Of a DNA stretch of 53,205 nucleotides, positions 17,711 through 24,829 are shown piece by piece (position 1 is the first letter of the stretch; every line of letters starts with the position of its first letter). The notes under the pieces were generated by a model that was not told where the DNA came from, searched no databases, and was given only the letters and a program-made list of their open reading frames with translations. The DNA is from Planctomycetota bacterium. Lineage in GTDB: Bacteria; Planctomycetota; Phycisphaerae; Sedimentisphaerales; Anaerobacaceae. Location: the NCBI GenBank assembly GCA_022566315.1, contig JADFJC010000013.1:1-53205 (forward strand), in the 5' to 3' direction. Made by a program: the position numbers and the translations under genes.

Positions 17711-18689
17711 AATAGCAGCTCGTCCTTTTTCCACGGGCCGAAGTGTAAAATCTTGTCTTTCTGCACGTCTTTACCCTCGCCTTCCAGCATAATCATGGCC
17801 AGTATATCCGGGTGACGCGAGCAATATTGACTGATTTCATCCGGGTTCATAACCATAAAGGCGGTGGAAAGGGCATCGGCGGTTGCGGCATCAGGGGCTG
17901 AAGCCCAGGCGGCTACTTTGCCCTTAACAGGCTGAGCTGTACGGGGGTCGATGATATGCCGGCCCTTCTGAAGGCCTGAGCCGCTCAGGGCCCGGCCCTG
18001 CAAACAAGGACGAGCTAAAATCTGTTTGCGATTGCCCGGATTGCTTACCGTTAGAGGCCAACCTTTTGTCCCGGCTGGGGCATCAAGTGCCAGCACCGAA
18101 CTATAGCCGCCGGAAATCAGAGCTGTTTCAATACTCCACTCACGCAATAACTCAGCCGCCCGGTCAACGGCGTAGCCCTTGCCGATGCCACCGAGATCAA
18201 CTTGAACCGGACTGACCGATAGCTGAACCGTATGCTCAGACTCGTCCAATTGTAACAGGTGTGTGCCGGTATGCTGACGAGCAAGATTCAACTCCTCTTG
18301 TGAGGGCGTACGAGGCTTCCATCTTCGTTACGCCGGCAACTCAGCAAAGAACCGATAGTAATATCAAAAGCACCGTTGGTTTCGGCATAAATCCGGCAGC
18401 TAAGCTGCAGACATTCGAATGCATCCAAACCAAGCCGCAAAGGCTGATTAGCAGGTAAATTATTAATCCTTGAGATGTCACTGTTCTCGATGAATCGGCT
18501 AAGCTCGCCTTCAAGCCGGTCAACCTCATCGAAGGCGGCAGCGGCGGCCTGCCGGGCATAGCGGTCATCATCATACACCATGATGACCTCAAAAGTCGTC
18601 GCCATCGCCTCATGGCAAAAACGCTTCATCCCGGGAATTGATTGACAATCGCTCTGGACAAAACAGGTTTCTGACTGCGGCTGATTCAT
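17707..18689 (-). pseudogene. apbE: ApbE-family FAD:protein FMN transferase, interrupted by a one-base frameshift
   Basis: Two overlapping minus-strand frames (18288-18689 and 17707-18291) together make one ApbE of about 327 residues, the normal length. The first carries the N-terminal half, with MATTFEVIMV, LSRFIENSDISRINN and GAFDITIG, then ends at TGA 18288. The second carries VDLGGIGKGYAVDRAAELL, ALISGGYSSVLA, the HIIDPRT region and the metal-binding DAATADALSTAFMVM. Its only start option is TTG. Reading LRTPSQEELNLARQ, expected for the family, needs one extra C at about 18311, in CTCGT. No slippery heptamer is visible, so a deletion or an assembly error is likelier than programmed frameshifting. 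Intact ApbE flavinylates exported redox proteins. The start overlaps the preceding gene by four bases. Confidence 0.88.
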
Positions 18690-20302
18690 TTTTCAGACGC
18701 TTTCCTGATTAACTCCTCGGGGTCCGGGCCTTTATTGTAGCGGTCCCACAGGTCTTTTCTGACAAAACCCTTCAGTTTAATCGCAGGGCGTAACCACACA
18801 TAGTAGGGCTTGTCAAACAGATACAAGTACATTTGACGCTCTTCCAGAGGGGTCAACGAATAGAGCTTATTGGTCAGCGCAGCTTCAACATCGGGCGAGG
18901 CAATAATCAGCGGCGCAGAAGCTGTGTCATTGTCAACTTCATTCGACCAGCGTATTTTTTTGAAAGACCGCAGATACCAGGGCAGAGGCCAATAGTCACC
19001 TTGCGAGCAAATGACATCGATAGGAATATCGTAACCATCTTCGTGAACACTTGCGTACTCTTCTATTTTCTCAGCTATCGTAAACACCTCTGTAGTCGGA
19101 TGAGCATAGACATAAGGGTTGAGACTGTCTGCATAAAACTTGTAATTGCTCAGGTAGGACTGCCAGCTAAGATAAACAGAACCCCCTAATAACAGCAAAA
19201 GAATTATCAAACGGGGCAAAACGTTCGGCATCAGCTTCACTAACACCACTGCCCCGACGCCAGCCAACAGAATCATACCGTGCAAAAATCCTAACATACA
19301 CCAGGGAGTTTTATATGGGATTACGGAATACACCACAGTCAGAACGAGCGTGTAAAAGCCGATGAATCTAAGCAGATTAACATTGGCACAAGACAGGCCT
19401 TTTTTTGTCATCGCAGCTATGAAGCCGACCACCGCTAAGAAAACTATAAGTGCTTCGGTCCATATCGGCCCGTTACCATATCTGGAATAGATGAGCATTT
19501 TGAGGTAGTAATACCACGGGTGGATATGAAGGCTGTTTCTGCCTGCGCGGTCGAAATAGGTTGTATAAGTTCGAACCGAGTCCACAATTCCGCCGAGGTT
19601 GGTAAGAAATGATGAATAAAACAGAATAGAGACAACTGCGCCGGCAACAAGACCTGCAATAAGATGTGAGGGTTTTATTTCTTTTGCAGCATTTATGAGA
19701 GAGCTTTTCGGACGCCGCATTAAGAGCATGAGCAGCAGGGCCAAAAGCATTGAGCCAAAAGCTATGATGCATGTTTCCTTGGTGGCGTGCATAAGCCCAA
19801 GGAACATCCCTGTCAATAAAACCCATTTGACATTTTTGCTCCGGGTATAGCGATAGCCGCAAACAATTACCCCAAAAGTAAAGCAGACAAGAAGCATCTC
19901 CTGGATGTAATAACGGCTGTAAAAGACCATAGCCGGCGAGATAGCAGTCAATACGGCGGCATAAACCGCAGCGCCCGACCCCAGGCCATCAACCATCAGT
20001 AAAAGCAGCAAGACCAGCAGCGCACCAAAAAAGACGGGGACAATGCGCAAGGTGAACTCGCTGACCTCGGTCAGTTTCTCGGCAGAGACAATCCGGGCTG
20101 GTATTAAAGTCAGGTAGTTAAGCGTCGGGCCGTGGTATTCATCGGGGTCGTACTCATAAATACCATCTTCAAGCAGTTCGCCGAACTTGATGGCATGAAC
20201 GGCCTCGTCGCCATGCATGGGACGCTGGGCAAGCCGCGGCAGACGCAGCGCAAGCGCAACAATTGTCGCGGCTAAAATGAGCACGCAACATTTTTTGGAC
20301 AT
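18686..20302 (-). CDS. Multi-pass membrane glycosyltransferase, Agl23/TIGR03663-like
   Basis: A 538-residue integral membrane protein with about ten hydrophobic helices. The first extracytoplasmic loop RPMHGDEAVHAIKFGELLEDG, rich in acidic residues, and EYHGPTLNYLTLIPARI match the GT39/GT83-like family annotated as flippase-associated protein Agl23. YSRYYIQEMLLVCFTFG and GLMHATKETCIIAF continue the pattern. Such enzymes use polyprenyl-phosphate sugars to glycosylate outside the membrane. A soluble C-terminal region (about 400-538) contains VICSQGDYWPLPWYLRSFKKIRW. The start lies one base after the upstream lipoprotein stop and the end overlaps apbE by four bases (ATGA), so the three genes form a tight operon. 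Confidence 0.82.
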   Translation of the reverse strand: MSKKCCVLILAATIVALALRLPRLAQRPMHGDEAVHAIKFGELLEDGIYEYDPDEYHGPTLNYLTLIPARIVSAEKLTEVSEFTLRIVPVFFGALLVLLLLLMVDGLGSGAAVYAAVLTAISPAMVFYSRYYIQEMLLVCFTFGVIVCGYRYTRSKNVKWVLLTGMFLGLMHATKETCIIAFGSMLLALLLMLLMRRPKSSLINAAKEIKPSHLIAGLVAGAVVSILFYSSFLTNLGGIVDSVRTYTTYFDRAGRNSLHIHPWYYYLKMLIYSRYGNGPIWTEALIVFLAVVGFIAAMTKKGLSCANVNLLRFIGFYTLVLTVVYSVIPYKTPWCMLGFLHGMILLAGVGAVVLVKLMPNVLPRLIILLLLLGGSVYLSWQSYLSNYKFYADSLNPYVYAHPTTEVFTIAEKIEEYASVHEDGYDIPIDVICSQGDYWPLPWYLRSFKKIRWSNEVDNDTASAPLIIASPDVEAALTNKLYSLTPLEERQMYLYLFDKPYYVWLRPAIKLKGFVRKDLWDRYNKGPDPEELIRKASEK

Positions 20303-20303
20303 C

Positions 20304-21074
20304 TTATTCTACCGGCCTGCCGTAAACCGCCACCTCAATATAGTGGTTCAAATCGTTGCTGGTATTACCGTTGCTGTAGAGGCGGACATAACGGGCCTTG
20401 ACGCTCTTGGCGTCGATGAGTCTGCCCTCGTTGGTTTCTGTATAGTGCATATCTTCGCCGACCCCAATACCTGCGGAGTTGTCAATGTCATTGTTGAACA
20501 GTGTCCTGACATTAGTAATAAAATCAGGGTCATCAGCAACCTGCGCTACCACATCAAAATAAACCCGGGCCTGCTTATGGTAATGCCATATTATAATGGC
20601 GTAAATTTCATGCATAGCTTCGAGGTCGATTGTAACGTCCTGCACAAACGGGCCTAACTCAACGTAGCTGCCATCGGCGGCCTCTTTGTCGCCGTCGGTA
20701 ATCATTTCTATGTCGCCTATGATAGGTTCTTCGTCACTGCTGGAAACCGGCTTTTCGAGGGCTACATTTGTTGTTCCAGCCGGGGCTAAAAATGGCGGAC
20801 GCGGCTTGCCCAAAGGCTTCTCAAGGTTGGACACCCGTGTATTCTGCGGAGTACCTACGAACATCGGCTTGGGCAGCTCAATTTCAATCGGCACCATTTC
20901 GGCAGGAGGGGCAATCTCTGTAGCAGTCGTATCAGCCTCGGCAGATGGCTTACCAGAACTTTCGTCGGCAGACTCCGGGGAGGATTTTTTGCAGGCCGGT
21001 ACAAAGCACAAAAACATCGCCAATAATACCAGCACACATACCTTCACAATTGAACCAAAATCTTTCTTCGTCAT
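20304..21074 (-). CDS. Lipoprotein with discoidin (F5/8C)-like domain
   Basis: A 256-residue protein with a lipoprotein signal: hydrophobic residues 11-27 end in VPAC, with C28 the likely lipidated cysteine. A proline-, serine- and acid-rich linker (about 29-95) follows. The C-terminal half (about 100-254) looks like a galactose-binding or F5/8 type C fold, with NVALEKPVSSSDEEP, a MITDGDKEAADGSYVELG segment, VTIDLEAMHEIYAIIIWHYH and KARYVRLYSNGN. Such domains usually bind sugars. It leads a three-gene operon with the membrane glycosyltransferase and apbE, suggesting a cell-envelope role. GAGG lies before the ATG, and a strong promoter lies about 90 bp upstream. Confidence 0.8.
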   Translation of the reverse strand: MTKKDFGSIVKVCVLVLLAMFLCFVPACKKSSPESADESSGKPSAEADTTATEIAPPAEMVPIEIELPKPMFVGTPQNTRVSNLEKPLGKPRPPFLAPAGTTNVALEKPVSSSDEEPIIGDIEMITDGDKEAADGSYVELGPFVQDVTIDLEAMHEIYAIIIWHYHKQARVYFDVVAQVADDPDFITNVRTLFNNDIDNSAGIGVGEDMHYTETNEGRLIDAKSVKARYVRLYSNGNTSNDLNHYIEVAVYGRPVE

Positions 21075-21166
21075 TTCTCTAACCTCAAAAATTCACCATT
21101 CCAAGTAACTGACGAAACTATTAATTGTCAGTAAACTATCGTATATCCACCAAAACCAAAGGAAGC

Positions 21167-21195
21167 ATAATATCCTATATGTAGGACGTTGTCAA
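21167..21195 (-). promoter_or_regulatory. Near-consensus sigma-70 promoter of the lipoprotein-glycosyltransferase-apbE operon
   Basis: On the minus strand a perfect TTGACA (21190-21195) is followed after exactly 17 bp by TATTAT (21167-21172). The predicted transcript begins near 21160 and leaves a leader of about 85 bases before the lipoprotein ATG at 21074. This is the closest match to a housekeeping promoter in the window. Confidence 0.75.
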
Positions 21196-21229
21196 GCCGC
21201 CTAAAAGTATATTTTTTTTCCTTTTCTTT

Positions 21230-21273
21230 ACAAAAAAATACGGCAGGAATTCAGTATTCCCGAATCCCTGCCG
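21230..21273 (-). terminator. Rho-independent terminator of the NCS1 permease gene
   Basis: Read on the minus strand, CGGCAGG and CCTGCCG arms (21241-21273) form a stable stem extended by the inner GATTC/GAATT region, followed by TATTTTTTT at 21232-21240. It lies 64 bp after the permease stop and shields the downstream promoter. Confidence 0.85.
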
Positions 21274-21336
21274 TTACTAATAAATTCATCGAAACAGTCT
21301 CAGCAGATTCACAGAGTTTCTGGTCTCGATATTTTT

Positions 21337-22764
21337 TTATTCGCCTGTACTCTCTTCTGCCTGCGGTGCTTCCTGTGGTGCACTTTGGGGCCGGGCCGCT
21401 GCCATCTCGAGCACTTCTGACTCAAGTCCTGCCTTGGCAAGGACATAATAGAGCACGGCGCCGACGATAAACGCCATCAGCGGCGCAGCCGGAACGTTCG
21501 CAAGCCCGACCAACGGCGCCATTCCAACAATAAAGCCGACCACCCAGGAAATCCACCCGGCAAGGTTCCACCCTGCCCGAGGACCGGCCCACTTCTTGCC
21601 CGCCATGAGATAATCAACCATCATCGCACCACAAACCGGGCCAAAAGCCGCACCGATTATCGTGAAAACACCTATAACGTCTCCTGCCCAACCAGTTACG
21701 GCAAGGAGGATACTCACGGCGGTGCCGATTCCAACCGAGATGAAAGGATTCACTTTAGGCAGCGTTGTCTTGAAACTATTGGCTGCGATAAACGATGAGA
21801 AGCAGGCTGGTGGGAAGGCAGCCACTGCCAACAACAACCCCATAGCCTTGCCGAGGCCCGGCGAACCCATTATGCCACTCATAAAATCAACGTTTGCCGT
21901 AGCCATAGCATACTTGCCACCGGCACCAAAGGCGCCTGCCACGATGAGTATCGACGCTCCACCTGCAACGATGGTAGCTAAAGCGACGCCAATTAGTCCA
22001 CCCATCTGAACATCCTTCTCGTCTTTGCTGTTCATACCGAAATCGACACCCGCGGCTCCCGCCGTTGCAAAGAATCCTACGATATAGGTTATGCACAAGG
22101 CAATTACACCAAAAACACCCAAGCCAACCGTCTGTCCGCCTTCCACAACGCCGGCTGCAACAAAGCTCTCTGCCTCGAAGTCACCGATGCCGCCAAGAGT
22201 TTTCACTACCATTATCACCAATATGACTAACGGAATCAGCGGAAGAAATGTAGCTATTTTGGCAACGTATTGGATGCCCTTTAGTCCGACATAGGCTGCC
22301 ACGGATGCCCAGATGATGGCGATGACTATCTGAGCTGCCGAACTGCCGCCAAAAAGCGGCGCAAGAGCCATCGAAGAGAAATAGGCGTTGACACCGAGCC
22401 ATCCGAATTGCAGTACTCCCATCAGAAAGCCAGGCATCAGAAATCCGCCCTGCGTTCCGTATGTCGATGTCCCAACAACATAGAGCGGCAGTCCGGTCTT
22501 CAAGCCAAACAGGCCTGGAACCAGATAAAACAGAAAGTGGCAAAGCAGAGCAGCGACGATTAGACCAAGTAAAGCAACCCCGATACCTTTCGAAAGTATG
22601 CCACCTGGTGACTGGCCTCCGCCACTGGACATCTGGCTCCAAAATACAAACCACAGGAAGATACCGGCGTACGTCGGTGCCGTGTTCTTGTACCAGGGCG
22701 CCCGGTTCCCAGCCGGATTCGGCTTGGCCATACTGACATAATCTGGCAGTATTCCATTACTCAT
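21337..22764 (-). CDS. NCS1-family permease (cytosine/purine type)
   Basis: A 475-residue membrane protein with about twelve hydrophobic helices, in the nucleobase:cation symporter-1 family. The N-terminal NRAPWYKNTAPTYAGIFLWFVFWSQM and the TSTYGTQGGFLMPGFLMGVLQFGWLGVNAYFSSMAL helix pair match bacterial CodB-like members. GPVCGAMMVDYLMAGKKWAGPRAGWN, near the C-terminus, is the family's conserved cytoplasmic loop. The last 25 residues are charged and rich in Ala, Gln and Glu. A GGAG site precedes the ATG. Candidates for cargo are pyrimidines, purines, hydantoins or thiamine-like compounds; none can be chosen from sequence. It has its own promoter and terminator and so appears monocistronic. 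Confidence 0.85.
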   Translation of the reverse strand: MSNGILPDYVSMAKPNPAGNRAPWYKNTAPTYAGIFLWFVFWSQMSSGGGQSPGGILSKGIGVALLGLIVAALLCHFLFYLVPGLFGLKTGLPLYVVGTSTYGTQGGFLMPGFLMGVLQFGWLGVNAYFSSMALAPLFGGSSAAQIVIAIIWASVAAYVGLKGIQYVAKIATFLPLIPLVILVIMVVKTLGGIGDFEAESFVAAGVVEGGQTVGLGVFGVIALCITYIVGFFATAGAAGVDFGMNSKDEKDVQMGGLIGVALATIVAGGASILIVAGAFGAGGKYAMATANVDFMSGIMGSPGLGKAMGLLLAVAAFPPACFSSFIAANSFKTTLPKVNPFISVGIGTAVSILLAVTGWAGDVIGVFTIIGAAFGPVCGAMMVDYLMAGKKWAGPRAGWNLAGWISWVVGFIVGMAPLVGLANVPAAPLMAFIVGAVLYYVLAKAGLESEVLEMAAARPQSAPQEAPQAEESTGE

Positions 22765-22802
22765 AATCTGTTCTCCTAACTAAAACCCTAATTCAATTCC
22801 AC

Positions 22803-22855
22803 CCGGCACCTTGCCGGATATCTGCTTAATATAACATTCCCACTCAAAATGTGAA
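22803..22855 (-). promoter_or_regulatory. Promoter and leader hairpin of the NCS1 permease gene
   Basis: On the minus strand TTCACA (22850-22855) and TATATT (22828-22833) are separated by 16 bp. Just downstream, CCGGCA-AGG-TGCCGG (22803-22817) forms a perfect six-pair hairpin near the predicted 5' end of the leader. The leader is too short for a known purine riboswitch; the hairpin may protect the message or be an operator. Confidence 0.5.
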
Positions 22856-22868
22856 ACTATTGAAAAAA

Positions 22869-23975
22869 TTAATCTGTTCGTGGGATTTGGATTCTCTTGC
22901 CATCGTTCATTGCTGATTCATGAGCACATATCCCTGTCATTGTCCAGTTCGCAGCGGTATTTGCATCCACCGCGGATTCTCTGTTTTCGATAATCGCGCG
23001 AATAAACTCGTGAGTCAGATGGGGATGAGAGCCGCCGTGCCCGCTACCTTGAATAAAGGAAGTGTGTTCGTGTTCTTCATCATAGACGCCGTGCCCTGTG
23101 AATGGAGCTATCTCTTTTGGCAGCAGGCGGCCGTAATCGGGGACCTCTATTCTCTTGGCATCTTCATAGCCGGAATAAATCACCGGCCCCTCACCGGCAA
23201 CCTGCTCCCACTCAAATGAAAGCTTCGTGCCATATACATCGAAACTTTCTCTATACTGCCGAATCGTATTAAAGAGCGACCTGGTTACTTCACAAGCAAG
23301 GTTGGAATCGGCAAGTTTCAGCAGAGCGGTTTCCGTTGAAAAAGGTGAATTGTAACACTTGATGTAATCTTCCTGAATTCGGCCTGAGCCGTGACAGACG
23401 ACGGACTCAACCTGTTTTTTCGCAAGGCAGAGCAGCGGGCTGACGGCATGGGTTGCGTAGTGCATTGGCGGGAAACCATACCAGTAATCCGGCCAACCCG
23501 GCAATCCCATATTCTGCTGATGCGAACCACGCAGGAACTGAATCTCGCCCAATTTGCCCGAATCAACAAGCTCCTTTGCGTAGAGAAACTCCCGGCTATA
23601 TACGGCCGTCTCCATCATCATATATACCTTGCCGGACTTTTTCCGTGCCTGAGCTATGGCAAGACAGTCCTTTGTGGTAGTGGCCATGGGGACCGTGCAG
23701 GCGGTATGCTTGCCTGCGTTCAAAGAGGCCACTGCCATCCAGGCATGGTCGGCTATCGGCGAAACCACATGGATAGCGTCCAGCTCATCAATACTTAAGA
23801 GGTCTTCAAACTTGGTGAACCGCCTTTCTATTCCAAATTGGTCGCCTATTTCATTGAGGTGGTCTTCGCTTCTCTGGCAAATAGCGTAACACTCAGCGTC
23901 GGGGTGTTTTTGATAAATAGGGATGAACTCCGCTCCAAACCCGAGCCCTACCACCGCTACGTTTACCTTCTCCAT
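22869..23975 (-). CDS. Cytoplasmic Gfo/Idh/MocA-family protein lacking the EKP lysine
   Basis: A 368-residue dehydrogenase-like protein without an export signal. The start at 23975 is preceded by AAGGAGAG; an in-frame extension to 24053 is unsupported. The Rossmann part has VAVVGLGFGAEFIPIYQKHP, DAIHVVSPIADHAWMAVASLNAGKH and then ACTVPMA (92-98), where most family members have an E-K-P motif. Here the catalytic lysine position reads Val95. The C-terminal alpha/beta domain keeps MHYATHAVSPLL with family-typical histidines. It may bind NAD without the usual acid-base lysine, or use another residue. It sits between the NCS1 gene and the cytochrome pair, about 85 bp after the latter. Confidence 0.85.
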   Translation of the reverse strand: MEKVNVAVVGLGFGAEFIPIYQKHPDAECYAICQRSEDHLNEIGDQFGIERRFTKFEDLLSIDELDAIHVVSPIADHAWMAVASLNAGKHTACTVPMATTTKDCLAIAQARKKSGKVYMMMETAVYSREFLYAKELVDSGKLGEIQFLRGSHQQNMGLPGWPDYWYGFPPMHYATHAVSPLLCLAKKQVESVVCHGSGRIQEDYIKCYNSPFSTETALLKLADSNLACEVTRSLFNTIRQYRESFDVYGTKLSFEWEQVAGEGPVIYSGYEDAKRIEVPDYGRLLPKEIAPFTGHGVYDEEHEHTSFIQGSGHGGSHPHLTHEFIRAIIENRESAVDANTAANWTMTGICAHESAMNDGKRIQIPRTD

Positions 23976-24060
23976 CGGTTTTCTCTCCTTTCCGGCCTGC
24001 TTGCGCCAAATCACAAAACAGGCTACCCAACAAATACGCGCCGAATAGCTCACATGGTTA

Positions 24061-24810
24061 TTATTCCTGCATTTTAGTTCGGATTACCAGATAAATATGC
24101 ACAATCCCAACCAATGCAAACACCAAAGCGGTGTAACGATGCACATTCAAAAGTAATTCCTGCCCATGCGTTCCGAAAAGCGGAAACATGCTCAAAACAA
24201 TCGACAGGATCAACGGCAAAGCCAAAAAGATAATCAGCCAAAACGCCACTTTTTGTCCGAGGCCGGAGCTTTTACAAATAGCGTTTAGGTTTTTACTATC
24301 CGCTATCCGCTCTACGCTATCCGCTACCAAAGTAACACGCTGAACAATACGCTGGAACCATGGCCAATCGCTGCGAGTGAAACGACAACATCGCGACCAC
24401 ATTACAGCTAAAACCGCCAGGCAGATTGCGAAAACCGGCGCGAAAGTGGCATGCACCATCACCAGATAACCCGAAATGTGTTCACCTAAAATAATCGTAG
24501 GGTAAAAGCCGGTAACCGCCAATACCACAAAGCAAAGCAGTGCTAACAGATATACCAGTTTCCTCAAAACGCCCACAAGGTTTAGCTTCTGTTTGATGAA
24601 AAGCAGCATAAGCAGCTCAACCAGTTTCCTCAAAATATCTTTGAAGCTTAGCTTCTGTTCGATGAAAACCAGCGTAAGAAAATCCACTATATTTTTTACG
24701 GGGCGAAACTTCCGTTCATTACCGGAAGGAAAAGCTATGCAGTGCAAAACAATACCCACAAAAGTAACTGCAACTGTGGTTATTGAAATCGTTTGATACA
24801 TATCACTCAC
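24061..24810 (-). CDS. Cytochrome b-like membrane protein with internal duplication
   Basis: A 249-residue membrane protein with four to five hydrophobic helices. His pairs in helices (GEHISGYLVMVHATF, VHRYTALVFALVGIVHIY) suggest a di-haem cytochrome b partner. Residues about 45-92 contain two near-repeats of about 24 residues, LVFIEQKLSFKDILRKLVEL and LLFIKQKLNLVGVLRKLVYL, which match at DNA level (24556-24680) and look like a recent tandem duplication. Residues about 165-178 (ADSVERIADS) come from a 7-bp-period repeat. GTG at 24810 or ATG at 24801 may start the gene. It lies 19 bp after the seven-haem cytochrome, so together they may form a membrane electron-transfer unit. Confidence 0.65.
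   Translation of the reverse strand: MSDMYQTISITTVAVTFVGIVLHCIAFPSGNERKFRPVKNIVDFLTLVFIEQKLSFKDILRKLVELLMLLFIKQKLNLVGVLRKLVYLLALLCFVVLAVTGFYPTIILGEHISGYLVMVHATFAPVFAICLAVLAVMWSRCCRFTRSDWPWFQRIVQRVTLVADSVERIADSKNLNAICKSSGLGQKVAFWLIIFLALPLILSIVLSMFPLFGTHGQELLLNVHRYTALVFALVGIVHIYLVIRTKMQE
24296..24328. repeat. 7-bp-period array inside a coding region
   Basis: Units CTATCCG, CTATCCG, CTCTACG, CTATCCG and CTACC follow one another with a period of 7 bp inside the cytochrome b-like gene. On the coding strand they read as ADSVERIADS. Spacing but not sequence is shared with the other heptamer arrays. Confidence 0.7.
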
Positions 24811-24829
24811 ATATTCTCAACAAGAACCA

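Noticed and set aside
18288..18314. Programmed -1 frameshift in apbE
   Set aside because: No slippery X-XXY-YYZ heptamer or clear downstream stem is visible at the junction; a simple one-base loss explains it.
22765..22868. Purine or other riboswitch before the NCS1 permease
   Set aside because: The predicted leader is about 60 bases and contains one small hairpin, with no recognisable aptamer core.
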